The translations under genes and the position numbers were made by a program. Under the pieces are notes generated by a model. It was not told where the DNA came from and did not search any database. It saw nothing but the letters and a program-made list of their open reading frames with translations. Positions 1 through 7,993 of a stretch of DNA of 46,847 nucleotides are shown here, one piece after another. Each line of letters starts with the position of its first letter. The stretch's first letter is position 1. This DNA is from Streptococcus australis (GTDB lineage: Bacteria > Bacillota > Bacilli > Lactobacillales > Streptococcaceae): contig NZ_RJPZ01000007.1 in the NCBI RefSeq assembly GCF_003943615.1, positions 93,489-140,335 of the forward strand. The letters are read 5' to 3'.

Positions 1-116
1 CAATTTGATAGCGGGAACAAATAATTAGATGTCCTTTTTTAGGAGGGCTTAGTTTTTTGTACCCAGTTTAAGAATACCTTTATCATGTGATTCTAAAGTA
101 TCCAGAGAATATCTGT

Positions 117-203
117 ATGCTTTGTATACCTATGGTTATGCATAAAAATCCCAGTGATAAAAGTATTTATCACTGGGATTTTTATGCCCTTTTGGGTTTT
201 TGA
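117..203 (+). CDS. tet(M) leader peptide (Tn916 orf12)
   Basis: A 28-codon ORF (starts MLCIPMVMHKNPSD, ends LLGF) stops at TGA 201-203, directly before the tet(M) ribosome-binding site. It overlaps the attenuator hairpin at 141-186. In Tn916 this leader (orf12) couples translation to transcription elongation: charged-tRNA and ribosome status under tetracycline decides whether polymerase passes the terminator into tet(M). The sequence here matches that arrangement; the upstream promoter is not clearly visible in the first 116 bases. Confidence 0.85.
   Translation: MLCIPMVMHKNPSDKSIYHWDFYALLGF
141..186 (+). terminator. tet(M) attenuator hairpin
   Basis: A perfect 20-bp stem (141-160 with 167-186) closes a 6-nt loop and ends in a T-rich arm. 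It lies inside the leader-peptide ORF and just before the tet(M) RBS, so a translating ribosome would melt it. This is the known Tn916 attenuation design; readthrough in the presence of tetracycline is established for the family, not shown here. Confidence 0.85.
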
Positions 204-218
204 ATGGAGGAAAATCAC

Positions 219-2138
219 ATGAAAATTATTAATATTGGAGTTTTAGCTCATGTTGATGCGGGAAAAACTACCTTAACAGAAAGCTTATTATATAACAGTG
301 GAGCGATTACAGAATTAGGAAGCGTGGACAGAGGTACAACGAAAACGGATAATACGCTTTTAGAACGTCAGAGAGGAATTACAATTCAGACGGCGATAAC
401 CTCTTTTCAGTGGAAAAATACTAAGATAAACATCATAGACACGCCAGGACATATGGATTTTTTAGCAGAAGTATATCGTTCATTATCAGTATTAGATGGG
501 GCAATTCTACTGATTTCTGCAAAAGATGGCGTACAAGCACAAACTCGTATATTGTTTCATGCACTTAGGAAAATAGGTATTCCCACAATCTTTTTTATCA
601 ATAAGATTGACCAAAATGGAATTGATTTATCAACGGTTTATCAGGATATTAAAGAGAAACTTTCTGCCGAAATTGTAATCAAACAGAAGGTAGAACTGTA
701 TCCTAATATGTGTGTGACGAACTTTACCGAATCTGAACAATGGGATACGGTAATAGAGGGAAACGATGACCTTTTAGAGAAATATATGTCCGGTAAATCA
801 TTAGAAGCATTGGAACTCGAACAAGAGGAAAGCATAAGATTTCAGAATTGTTCTCTGTTCCCTCTTTATCATGGAAGTGCAAAAAGTAATATAGGGATTG
901 ATAACCTTATAGAAGTGATTACGAATAAATTTTATTCATCAACACATCGAGGTCAGTCTGAACTTTGCGGAAAAGTTTTCAAAATTGAGTATTCGGAAAA
1001 AAGACAGCGTCTTGCATATATACGTCTTTATAGTGGCGTACTGCATTTGCGAGATTCGGTTAGAATATCGGAAAAGGAAAAAATAAAAATTACAGAAATG
1101 TATACTTCAATAAATGGTGAATTATGTAAAATCGATAAGGCTTATTCCGGGGAAATTGTTATTTTGCAGAATGAGTTTTTGAAGTTAAATAGTGTTCTTG
1201 GAGATACAAAGCTATTGCCACAGAGAGAGAGAATTGAAAATCCCCTCCCTCTGCTGCAAACGACTGTTGAACCGAGCAAACCTCAACAAAGGGAAATGTT
1301 ACTTGATGCACTTTTAGAAATCTCCGACAGTGACCCGCTTCTGCGATATTATGTGGATTCTGCGACACATGAAATCATACTTTCTTTCTTAGGGAAAGTA
1401 CAAATGGAAGTGACTTGTGCTCTGCTGCAAGAAAAGTATCATGTGGAGATAGAAATAAAAGAGCCTACAGTCATTTATATGGAAAGACCGTTAAAAAAAG
1501 CAGAGTATACCATTCACATCGAAGTTCCACCGAATCCTTTCTGGGCTTCCATTGGTTTATCTGTATCACCGCTTCCGTTGGGAAGTGGAATGCAGTATGA
1601 GAGCTCGGTTTCTCTTGGATACTTAAATCAATCATTTCAAAATGCAGTTATGGAAGGGATACGCTATGGCTGTGAACAAGGATTGTATGGTTGGAATGTG
1701 ACGGACTGTAAAATCTGTTTTAAGTATGGCTTATACTATAGCCCTGTTAGTACCCCAGCAGATTTTCGGATGCTTGCTCCTATTGTATTGGAACAAGTCT
1801 TAAAAAAAGCTGGAACAGAATTGTTAGAGCCATATCTTAGTTTTAAAATTTATGCGCCACAGGAATATCTTTCACGAGCATACACCGATGCTCCTAAATA
1901 TTGTGCGAACATCGTAGACACTCAATTGAAAAATAATGAGGTCATTCTTAGTGGAGAAATCCCTGCTCGGTGTATTCAAGAATATCGTAGTGATTTAACT
2001 TTCTTTACAAATGGACGTAGTGTTTGTTTAACAGAGTTAAAAGGGTACCATGTTACTACCGGTGAACCTGTTTGCCAGCCCCGTCGTCCAAATAGTCGGA
2101 TAGATAAAGTACGATATATGTTCAATAAAATAACTTAG
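219..2138 (+). CDS. tet(M): Tetracycline resistance ribosomal protection protein Tet(M)
   Basis: 639-aa translational GTPase related to EF-G. It binds the tetracycline-blocked ribosome and releases the drug with GTP hydrolysis, in the cytoplasm. Visible motifs are G1 AHVDAGKTT (residues 10-18), G3 DTPGH and G4 NKID; EF-G-like domains follow and the length is the family norm. I start at ATG 219 rather than the in-frame ATG at 204 because GGAGG (207-210 area) sits 8 bases before 219 and the leader peptide stops at 203. Expression is controlled by the leader peptide and attenuator upstream. Reading frame intact, so the gene should be functional. Confidence 0.98.
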   Translation: MKIINIGVLAHVDAGKTTLTESLLYNSGAITELGSVDRGTTKTDNTLLERQRGITIQTAITSFQWKNTKINIIDTPGHMDFLAEVYRSLSVLDGAILLISAKDGVQAQTRILFHALRKIGIPTIFFINKIDQNGIDLSTVYQDIKEKLSAEIVIKQKVELYPNMCVTNFTESEQWDTVIEGNDDLLEKYMSGKSLEALELEQEESIRFQNCSLFPLYHGSAKSNIGIDNLIEVITNKFYSSTHRGQSELCGKVFKIEYSEKRQRLAYIRLYSGVLHLRDSVRISEKEKIKITEMYTSINGELCKIDKAYSGEIVILQNEFLKLNSVLGDTKLLPQRERIENPLPLLQTTVEPSKPQQREMLLDALLEISDSDPLLRYYVDSATHEIILSFLGKVQMEVTCALLQEKYHVEIEIKEPTVIYMERPLKKAEYTIHIEVPPNPFWASIGLSVSPLPLGSGMQYESSVSLGYLNQSFQNAVMEGIRYGCEQGLYGWNVTDCKICFKYGLYYSPVSTPADFRMLAPIVLEQVLKKAGTELLEPYLSFKIYAPQEYLSRAYTDAPKYCANIVDTQLKNNEVILSGEIPARCIQEYRSDLTFFTNGRSVCLTELKGYHVTTGEPVCQPRRPNSRIDKVRYMFNKIT

Positions 2139-2235
2139 TGTATTTTATGTTGTTATATAAATATGGTTTCTTGTTAAATAAGATGAAATATTTTTTAATA
2201 AAGATTTGAATTAAAGTGTAAAGGAGGAGATAGTT

Positions 2236-2262
2236 ATTATAAACTACAAGTGGATATTGTGT
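2236..2262 (+). pseudogene. orf6 (cysteine-rich KTR protein), 5' fragment
   Basis: Nine codons reading IINYKWILC follow a strong SD (AAGGAGGAG at 2221-2229). They continue in frame with the fragment at 7770-7934 (CPVCGNKTR...), from which they are separated by Mega. No ATG, GTG or TTG is in register after the SD; ATT 2236 is the best-spaced codon, so the original start may have been non-canonical or mutated. Small zinc-ribbon-like protein of Tn916, function unknown. Confidence 0.7.
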
Positions 2263-2316
2263 GCTGAGAGCTTTCTTCTATACTAATAGACGAAAGGGTG
2301 TGAAAATGATTTTTAA

Positions 2317-2747
2317 ATGATACTGTGGAACGGAACAGTAGCCCTAGTATTGACTACTGTCGTTTCTATTCATATTGGCTATTCTAGGACTGAGATGAAA
2401 AAATCTATAAATGCTCAGAATAAAATTGAACCCGCAAATCTCCCCAAAACAATGGTGAGTCATGTACTTGTATTATTCCGAAAAAATACACCTCTGGTGC
2501 AGTGAGACAAATTGGTGTATCTTATAGTGGCTTCGTAGATGAAAGCTATACTCTACTATCACTCTTTGATGATGTAGAACAAATTGAAAAAGATAATAGA
2601 CTTCAGACAGCTATTGATGTTGTCAGAGAACAGTTTGGTTTTTTAGCCATACAAAAAGGAACCGTCCTAACTGAAGGTTCCAGAAATATTGAACGCAGTA
2701 AACTTATCGGTGGTCATTCCGCGGGTGGATTGGAGGGATTAAAATGA
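2317..2747 (+). pseudogene. umuC-like Y-family polymerase, truncated and frameshifted C-terminus
   Basis: Two overlapping frames together encode the little-finger region and C-terminus of an UmuC/ImpB-type lesion-bypass polymerase: first VVSIHIGYSRTEMKKSIN (up to about 2500), then RQIGVSYSGFVDESY and the tail RSKLIGGHSAGGL (2502-2747). Adding one A to the six-A run at 2481-2486 restores a continuous frame reading FRKKYTSGAVRQIG, so a 1-nt deletion there is the likely cause. The palm, fingers and catalytic residues are absent; the gene begins at the Mega boundary. No polymerase activity is expected. Confidence 0.8.
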
Positions 2748-3079
2748 AACAAGAAAAAAATACAGTACAATTTTCAGAAATCCGTAGCAAAGGATGTAAT
2801 GATATTGAAATGCTTGAAAGATTTTTACATGGAATCGTTGAAACAGCAACTTCAAAACTTCGTCAGAGAAAACTCAAAACAACTGAAATATCGATACGAC
2901 TAGTACATGCTAAATCTGAAAACCGATTACCATTGGAATTTACATTTAGCATTAAGCCAACAAGCTCATCTGTGATAATCTATACTGAGGTAATCAATCG
3001 CTTTAAAGAATGTTACACAGGTGGGGGAATTCAAGGTTTTACGATTCAATTTGATAAAAATACCCTTGCCTCTGCATAG
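2744..3079 (+). CDS. Small protein resembling a UmuC little-finger domain (Mega/Tn5252-type ORF)
   Basis: 111 aa, start ATG overlapping the umuC remnant stop (ATGA). No catalytic motif is visible. By eye the segment ISIRLVHAKSENR through FKECYTGGGIQGFTIQF tracks the UmuC little-finger segment VSIHIGYSRTEMKK through FRKKYTSGAVRQIGVSY in the gene before it, so it may be a duplicated stand-alone little finger. It is part of the umuC-orf-YolD-orf cassette known from Tn5252-type elements. Function unknown; a role as polymerase partner or decoy would be inference. Confidence 0.7.
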   Translation: MKQEKNTVQFSEIRSKGCNDIEMLERFLHGIVETATSKLRQRKLKTTEISIRLVHAKSENRLPLEFTFSIKPTSSSVIIYTEVINRFKECYTGGGIQGFTIQFDKNTLASA

Positions 3080-3091
3080 AAAGGATTTGAT

Positions 3092-3460
3092 ATGATTGAC
3101 CGTTCATATTTACCATTTCAATCAGCAAGAGAGTACCAGGATACAAAGATGCAAAAATGGATGGGCTTTTTCCTATCTGAACATGCATCAGCACTCTCTG
3201 ATGATACAAACAAAGTAACGTACATGTCTGACTTATCACTAGAGAAGAAATTATTACTCCTCAGTCAAGTATACGCCGGGCAGCTACGCACACGCATTCA
3301 AGTGATTGAAAAAAACAAGCGTGTTTCCTACACTGGAACAATACCAAGTCTGACCAAAGATTTCATTTTGATAAAAACTACAACAGGTCACATCAATTTG
3401 AAATTAAAAGACATTATTAGTATTGAACTTGTCGAGGAGGTGCTCTATGAATCAGCTTGA
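3092..3460 (+). CDS. YolD-like protein
   Basis: 122 aa, preceded by AAAGGA. The layout (an N-terminal region MIDRSYLPFQSAREYQ with a helical WMGFFLSEHASAL, then a beta-rich region with YTGTIPSLTKDFILI and a final LKLKDIISIEL) is that of YolD-like proteins, which are commonly encoded next to umuC-type polymerases in Firmicute mobile elements and may act as their UmuD-like partners. The linked polymerase here is broken, so this copy is probably an orphan. Family assignment is from pattern, not alignment. Confidence 0.7.
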   Translation: MIDRSYLPFQSAREYQDTKMQKWMGFFLSEHASALSDDTNKVTYMSDLSLEKKLLLLSQVYAGQLRTRIQVIEKNKRVSYTGTIPSLTKDFILIKTTTGHINLKLKDIISIELVEEVLYESA

Positions 3461-3746
3461 GTTTCAGCGTAATCACCTACAAATGGACTATTATAGCGAG
3501 AGCTACCAAGATTTTGAACGTGACTTCTACCGCTACTCTAACATGAATATTCCATTGACCTTCCTAACTGATGATATCCTAAAAACAATGGCGACTTCAC
3601 GTAAGAATTACTTTGTCCTCAATAAGGAAAAGTCCAGAGATAACCGCGATCACTTCTTCATATTTGAAGTAAGTACCGTAGATGAGAATCCGCTAATCTA
3701 TCATTATACATATAAGAAAACTACAATATATTTAGCAGAAAAATAG
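3447..3746 (+). CDS. Hypothetical protein, end of Mega SOS-type cassette
   Basis: 99 aa from ATG 3447, chosen for the strong GAGGAGG six bases before it; it overlaps the YolD-like gene by 14 bp, so the two are translationally coupled. Charged and aromatic-rich (DYYSESYQDFERDFYRY), without signal peptide or membrane segment. I do not recognise a domain. It is the last gene of the cassette and its stop codon is inside the terminator stem. Confidence 0.65.
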   Translation: MNQLEFQRNHLQMDYYSESYQDFERDFYRYSNMNIPLTFLTDDILKTMATSRKNYFVLNKEKSRDNRDHFFIFEVSTVDENPLIYHYTYKKTTIYLAEK

Positions 3747-3776
3747 GAGCAGTTCAATTGACTGTTCCTATTTTTA
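3744..3776 (+). terminator. Terminator of the Mega SOS-type cassette
   Basis: Ten-bp stem TAGGAGCAGT/ACTGTTCCTA (744-753 and 761-770 of this kilobase, one G-U pair) followed by TTTTT. It ends the rightward transcript before the convergent msr(D) gene. Confidence 0.8.
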
Positions 3777-3863
3777 ATATTCATAAAATCTAAAGTCTTT
3801 ATACTCTTTAACAATGGAGTCGCCAACCAGAACAGACTATACTGACCAGCGACTACCTTAAAT

Positions 3864-5327
3864 TTAATGTTTCAGATTTATTTTCTTATCTCTAATTTCA
3901 TAAACTACATCTGCTACATTTTCGAGTAATCGTTTATCGTGGGTGATAAACACGATAGTTCCGGTGTACTCCTTCATTAGTATTTCCAAAGCCTCTAAAC
4001 TTGGTATGTCAAGGAAGTTACTGGGTTCATCCATTATTAGGATGTTATATCTACCCATGAGCATTTTAGCAAGCAACAATTTTATAATTTCTCCACCGCT
4101 TAAAACAGATAAACTTTTTCCAATATCGTTCTGTTTGAACCCCATAGATGCTAGCACTGAACGAATTTCTGATATATTGTAGTCACAATCCTTCTGCATA
4201 AACTCCATAACATTCTGATTACTGTTGTACTTGTAACCATTCTGTGCAAAGTAACCTATTTTTGCCTTAGGCGAAATAGAAATTCCTTCTTCATGGTTTA
4301 AGATCATTTGGATTAAAGTTGTTTTTCCGATTCCATTACCACCAGTTAACGCCACTTTTGCTCCTAACGGAATTTGAAAAGATGCATTTTCAAACAGAGC
4401 CTTATCCCCAAATACTTTATTAATTTCTGCACCGACTATAGGGTATGGATTATGGAGCTCCAATGCTTTACTTTGCCTGAAACGAATTCTGCGAATGCCT
4501 TCCGGAGCTTCTACTTTTCCTAAGGCCGCAATCCTGTGCTCTAGGGTTTTAGCAGCATTATACATCTTTTTTTCCTTACTTCCTATTGATTTTTGATGAG
4601 CTAAACGCCCTCCGTCTTCAGTACTTTTTTTCTTTGAAGAACCTTTTGCCTTCTGTTCTATTTTACGAGCCTGTTTTCGCTTTTCCTCCGCAGCCCTTTC
4701 CAATCGGGCACGTTCCGCAATAAATTGTTCGTATTCTGCAGCTTGGCTCTTACGTTCTTCCTCTTTCTGACGAAGATAATCAGAATAGTTTCCCCAATAC
4801 TCAGTGATTTTGCCATCTTTCAGTTCCCATATTTTATCTACTATTTCATCAAGAAAATAGCGGTCATGGCTAATAACTAACAGTGCACCTGTAAAATATT
4901 TTAGCTGTCCTATTAGAAAATCAATTCCTTCACGGTCTAAATGGCTCGTAGGTTCATCCGCTAAAATACCATGAACCTGTGCCGATAAGGCCTGTGCTAT
5001 TTTAAGCCTTGTTTCTTCACCACCGCTCATAGTCTGTATATTTAATTGCTCAACACCTAGCTTGCCTACAAGTGCAAAATCTTTTTCCTCCTGCAGAGTT
5101 ACTTCGTCCAACTGGGGAATATAGGCAAGTTCACCCAGACGATTCATTTTACATCCTGGGGGAGTTAATTCTCCTAAAAGTACCCTGAGTAAAGTGCTTT
5201 TTCCAGCACCATTTGCTCCTACTAAACCAATACGGTCATAATCATATACTTCTAATTCATTTATATCTAAAACATCGCGTCCTTTGAATTCCACACGAAT
5301 GTCTTTTGCTTTTAATATTAATTCCAT
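3864..5327 (-). CDS. msr(D): ABC-F ribosomal protection protein Msr(D) (Mel)
   Basis: 487 aa with two ABC ATPase domains and no membrane segments. Domain 1 shows Walker [10 protein letters not shown] (37-45), signature SGGEE and Walker [12 protein letters not shown]; domain 2 shows [17 protein letters not shown] and [12 protein letters not shown], separated by a charged linker ([20 protein letters not shown]). ABC-F proteins of this class enter the ribosomal E site and dislodge 14/15-membered macrolides and ketolides. It is co-transcribed with mef(E) (119-bp spacer) and has its own leader peptide MYLIFM and hairpins in that spacer. SD AGGAGG precedes ATG. Full length. Confidence 0.97.
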
Positions 5328-5372
5328 AACATTTCCTCCTGTCTATAATCGCATGCTTTCATTTGCTTGTAT

Positions 5373-5400
5373 GCAGGGAAAACCCTGCGATTTTAGCAGG
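5373..5400 (-). terminator. msr(D) leader hairpins (attenuator)
   Basis: Read on the minus strand, CCTGC-taaaatc-GCAGG and GCAGGG-tttt-CCCTGC share the middle GCAGG arm and so are mutually exclusive. They lie between the 6-codon leader peptide and msr(D). This is the geometry of a stalling-controlled attenuator, as described for MsrD. No long T-run follows directly, so premature termination may occur a little further downstream. Confidence 0.65.
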
Positions 5401-5405
5401 AAGAG

Positions 5406-5426
5406 TTACATGAAAATAAGATACAT
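5406..5426 (-). CDS. msr(D) leader peptide MsrDL (MYLIFM)
   Basis: On the minus strand ATG TAT CTT ATT TTC ATG TAA follows GGAGGAA (complement of 5432-5438) at good spacing. MYLIFM is the macrolide-sensing leader described for msr(D): erythromycin stalls the ribosome on it and allows expression of the downstream gene. Too short for routine gene callers. Confidence 0.9.
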   Translation of the reverse strand: MYLIFM

Positions 5427-5446
5427 AAATATTCCTCCAATATTGT

Positions 5447-6664
5447 TTATTTTAAATCTAATTTTCTAACCTCAGTTATCATTTGGCAAACTATAGCAAT
5501 GCCAATAATTAAAATACCTGATAGTAAAAACCAATGATTTACACCGATTTTATCAGCAAAGAATCCAGAAAGAATTAACCCAATTGGCATAGCAAGTGAC
5601 ATGATACTTCCGATCAAAGAAAATACACGTCCTAAATATTCAGGCTTAATTTTCTCCTGAAAAAGAGCTGTTTGCACACCGCTATAAAATGGCACCGAAA
5701 GCCCCATTATTGCACAGCAAACTACGAATATTACAAATCCATTTGGAGGAAGTATTCCCGAAACGGCTAAACTGGTCCCCATTATAAAAAATGAACTTGT
5801 TATTAGTAATACATGCTTTTCGAAGCCCCCTAATCTTCCTAATAATAAGCCTCCTGCTAGCATCCCAAATGCAAAGGAAATTTCCGTAATAGAAATATGC
5901 ACAGGCGTTCCATTAAAGTGTTCCATGCTTATTAAAGGAAATAGTGCATTGATTGGCATATAAACAAAAGTATATAGTGTTCCTAAGAGTAATAAGGCAA
6001 ACAATCCTTTGTTTTGTCTCAGAACCACAACTCCTTCTTTCATCTCCCTTATGAAATTTGGTTCTAAACTTTGCACTTGATTACCCAGCTTAGGTATACG
6101 TACAATTGCTACCGTAATAGATGCAATCACAGCACCCAATACGTCGATGGCAATAATAGCATTTAAATCCCAAACGGAGTATAAGAGTGCTGCAACTGCC
6201 GGACTAACAATATAGCTTATAGACTGCAAAGACTGACTATAGCCTGCGCATTTCGTTAGCTGTTCTTCTGGTACTAAAAGTGGTGTAACCGCATTGAGTG
6301 CTGGGGTATGAAAAGCTGTTCCAATGCTACGGATAAACAATACTATCATAATCATCCAGACAGGTAGCTCCATACAGAATGCAACAATAGCAAGCACTGC
6401 ACCAGCTGCTGCGATAATTAAATCGGCACCAATCATTATCTTCTTCCTATCATGACGATCCACTAGCACACCAATGGCAGGTCCCAAAATCGCATAGGGT
6501 AAAAAACCTACTAATGAAGCCATAGACAAGACCATCGCAGATCCTGTTTTTTCTGTAAGGTAAAAAATAATCGCCATTTGCAGGATGGCACTAGTGATTA
6601 ATGATACTGCTTGCCCTGCCCATATTGCATAAAATTTTCGTTTCCAATTGTTGTATTTTTCCAT
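5447..6664 (-). CDS. mef(E): Macrolide efflux MFS transporter Mef(E)
   Basis: 405-aa major facilitator superfamily antiporter with about 12 hydrophobic segments; exports 14- and 15-membered macrolides across the cytoplasmic membrane. It has the cytoplasmic loop motif GVLVDRHDRKK after TM2. Features such as KRKFYAIWAGQ at the N-terminus and the GGFEKHVLLITSSFF region match the Mef(E) rather than the Mef(A) subclass as I remember them. It is the first gene of the mef(E)-msr(D) operon, behind an attenuated leader with the peptide MTASMRLR. Full length, in frame. Confidence 0.96.
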   Translation of the reverse strand: MEKYNNWKRKFYAIWAGQAVSLITSAILQMAIIFYLTEKTGSAMVLSMASLVGFLPYAILGPAIGVLVDRHDRKKIMIGADLIIAAAGAVLAIVAFCMELPVWMIMIVLFIRSIGTAFHTPALNAVTPLLVPEEQLTKCAGYSQSLQSISYIVSPAVAALLYSVWDLNAIIAIDVLGAVIASITVAIVRIPKLGNQVQSLEPNFIREMKEGVVVLRQNKGLFALLLLGTLYTFVYMPINALFPLISMEHFNGTPVHISITEISFAFGMLAGGLLLGRLGGFEKHVLLITSSFFIMGTSLAVSGILPPNGFVIFVVCCAIMGLSVPFYSGVQTALFQEKIKPEYLGRVFSLIGSIMSLAMPIGLILSGFFADKIGVNHWFLLSGILIIGIAIVCQMITEVRKLDLK

Positions 6665-6723
6665 TTATATTATCTCCTGCATATTATTTTGCTTGAATTT
6701 CTATTTTGAATAGCATTCTAGGC

Positions 6724-6771
6724 AATAAAAAATGCAGGCCAAACCCCACAATGTGGCTTTTGGTCTGCATA
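6724..6771 (-). terminator. Hairpin terminator in the mef(E) leader, proximal to the gene
   Basis: On the minus strand ATGCAGACCAAA pairs with TTTGGCCTGCAT (complement of 6731-6743 and 6759-6770) and is followed by TTTTTTATT. It sits between the leader peptide and mef(E), so it is a likely second attenuator of the operon. Confidence 0.75.
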
Positions 6772-6884
6772 CATACAATTTGGAAACATTCATATTAAAG
6801 ACATAGTTAAATAAAGGTATAGTTAAATAACCAATATCCTCACCGTAACTAATGAATGCTCAATATCGTATAAATAAGCACAAC

Positions 6885-6922
6885 AAAAAAGCCTATCATC
6901 GGGTATAGATTCTGCTTTTTTT
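6885..6922 (-). terminator. mef(E) attenuator hairpin next to the leader peptide
   Basis: On the minus strand AAAAAAGC pairs with GCTTTTTT (6885-6892 and 6914-6921), with an inner CTAT/ATAG pairing. It lies 10 bases after the leader-peptide stop codon, where a stalled ribosome could change its folding. It fits the published transcriptional attenuation of mef/mel elements. Confidence 0.7.
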
Positions 6923-6931
6923 ATTGCCAGC

Positions 6932-6958
6932 TTATCTTAAACGCATTGAGGCTGTCAT
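6932..6958 (-). CDS. mef(E) leader peptide (MTASMRLR)
   Basis: On the minus strand ATG ACA GCC TCA ATG CGT TTA AGA TAA follows AGGAGG (complement of 6969-6974). MTASMRLR is the leader peptide described for macrolide-inducible mef/mel operons; it contains the RLR macrolide-arrest motif. Stalling on it is expected to prevent the two downstream terminators. Confidence 0.92.
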   Translation of the reverse strand: MTASMRLR

Positions 6959-6998
6959 AGTTTCGGTTCCTCCTACATCTTTGTTTATATCAATTTAT

Positions 6999-7027
6999 AG
7001 TATAACACAACAAGATGATATGTTCAA
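6999..7027 (-). promoter_or_regulatory. mef(E)-msr(D) promoter
   Basis: On the minus strand TTGAAC (complement of 7022-7027), exactly 17 bp, then TATACT (complement of 6999-7004). It lies about 25 bp before the SD of the leader peptide and is the only good promoter match upstream of the operon. Confidence 0.8.
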
Positions 7028-7049
7028 TATAAAAGTTATGGAATGAGAC

Positions 7050-7220
7050 TCATACTTCCAATTCGATGCCAGATTTAAAGGATATGACGAAGTTTTCTTC
7101 ATAGACTGTAACGCTCTGGATTATCTTCCTTAGTAGCAAGCGATTAGCTTTCACAAAATCTTCTGTTTGTAGTTTTAAAAATTCATCAGGATTTTCTAAC
7201 TCAACCTCAAAATATTTCAT
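7050..7220 (-). CDS. 56-aa protein resembling a serine-recombinase C-terminal tail
   Basis: From ATG 7220 (SD GAGGGA), ending at 7050. The segment LLLRKIIQSVTVYEENFVISFKSGIELEV resembles the end of large serine recombinases (LLRKLI..V.VYE....I.FK.GIE). Only this tail remains; no catalytic domain is found in the surrounding DNA. It may be a relic of the enzyme that once moved Mega, or a small independent protein. Function not established. Confidence 0.5.
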   Translation of the reverse strand: MKYFEVELENPDEFLKLQTEDFVKANRLLLRKIIQSVTVYEENFVISFKSGIELEV

Positions 7221-7277
7221 TTTACATTCCCTCATTTCATTTATTGATAAATTGAGTTTGCAAAAAAGAGTGGACAA

Positions 7278-7769
7278 TTTTTGTCTACTCTTAACCTTTA
7301 AAATAGTTTTTTTTTAATCGATTTGAAGTTGCCTAAATTATTACTTATTCGGTAAAATGAAGTATTGCTTTCAACAGATTTCCTTCAACTACACTTCACT
7401 TGATTCAAACAAGGTGGGTACATTTCTATTCCCACAAACTCCTTGTCAATGGAAACAAACACGTACCCACAGGGTAAATGGAAATAGAAACTGATAATTT
7501 CTAGCTATCACTTCTACTCATTCCAAAAATTTTCTCACTCTGATACTTACCCACCATAAAGCAAAAAGCCTTGCAATCAAGGCTTTCATTATCCCTTTCG
7601 TTCAAAGGTTTCTAAGCTTTTACGAGCAGAGCGACACACTCAGCGGTTCGCTATCTCCGTTCTGTCTGCGTGCTAGCACTTGTCAATCACGGACAGCTAT
7701 CGCATGGGCGGAAGTAAATGCTAATCTTCGTCGTTTTACTCCTTGACTAGCAAACTTACCGCCTCAACA
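7278..7769. other. Mega right-end non-coding stretch
   Basis: I see no complete gene in these ~490 bases. A perfect hairpin AAAGCCTTG-CAAT-CAAGGCTTT (7565-7586) followed on the minus strand by TTTTTGC is a leftward terminator. A short open stretch on the minus strand at 7680-7766 (contains KFASQGVKRRRLAF) ends in a stop at about 7689 and looks like the tail of a lost gene. The rest is unassigned. Confidence 0.5.
7563..7587 (-). terminator. Leftward terminator in Mega
   Basis: Nine-bp perfect stem with a 4-nt loop; on the minus strand the second arm runs into TTTTTGCTTT. It would end a leftward transcript entering Mega from its right end before the recombinase-tail ORF. Confidence 0.7.
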
Positions 7770-7934
7770 TGTCCTGTATGTGGAAATAAAACACGATTAA
7801 AGATAAGGGAAGATACTGAATTAAAAAAATTCCCCCTCTATTGTCCGAAATGCAGACAAGAAAATTTAATTGAAATAAAGCAGTTCAAAGTAACTGTGAT
7901 TACAGAGCCAGACGCAAAGACGCAGAGCCGATAA
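7770..7934 (+). pseudogene. orf6 (cysteine-rich KTR protein), 3' fragment
   Basis: 54 codons reading CPVCGNKTRLKIREDTELKK to ITEPDAKTQSR: a two-CxxC zinc-ribbon protein (CPVC and CPKC) of Tn916. Its nine N-terminal codons are at 2236-2262 on the far side of Mega. An in-frame TTG inside Mega (7743) opens the reading frame but has no SD, so translation is doubtful. Confidence 0.85.
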
Positions 7935-7970
7935 AATGAGATTAATACAATCTCATTTTATCGGCTCTTT
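7924..7970. terminator. Bidirectional terminator between orf6 and orf9
   Basis: Perfect 20-bp stem (7924-7943 with 7949-7968), 5-nt loop. It separates the rightward tet(M)/orf6 transcript from the leftward orf9 transcript. The orf6 stop codon is inside the stem. The T-tract is short on both sides. Confidence 0.8.
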
Positions 7971-7993
7971 CCGTTATGTATGGATTCTTTTAA

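Larger units (their letters stand above)
2263..7769. mobile_element. Mega element (macrolide efflux genetic assembly), inserted in orf6
   Basis: The two orf6 halves are separated by about 5.5 kb carrying mef(E), msr(D) and a decayed SOS-type cassette, which is the content and size of Mega. TGT occurs at both junctions (2260-2262 and 7770-7772), so the exact break can slide by three bases, or TGT may be a 3-bp target duplication. No complete transposase or integrase is present; only a 56-codon ORF resembling a serine-recombinase tail (7050-7220) remains. The left end lies inside a umuC remnant. Mega in orf6 of a Tn916 element corresponds to the Tn2009/Tn2010 type. Confidence 0.92.

Noticed and set aside
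3820..3853. AGTCGC...GCGACT repeat downstream of msr(D)
   Set aside because: Weak stem with a large loop and no T-run on the minus strand; not called a terminator.
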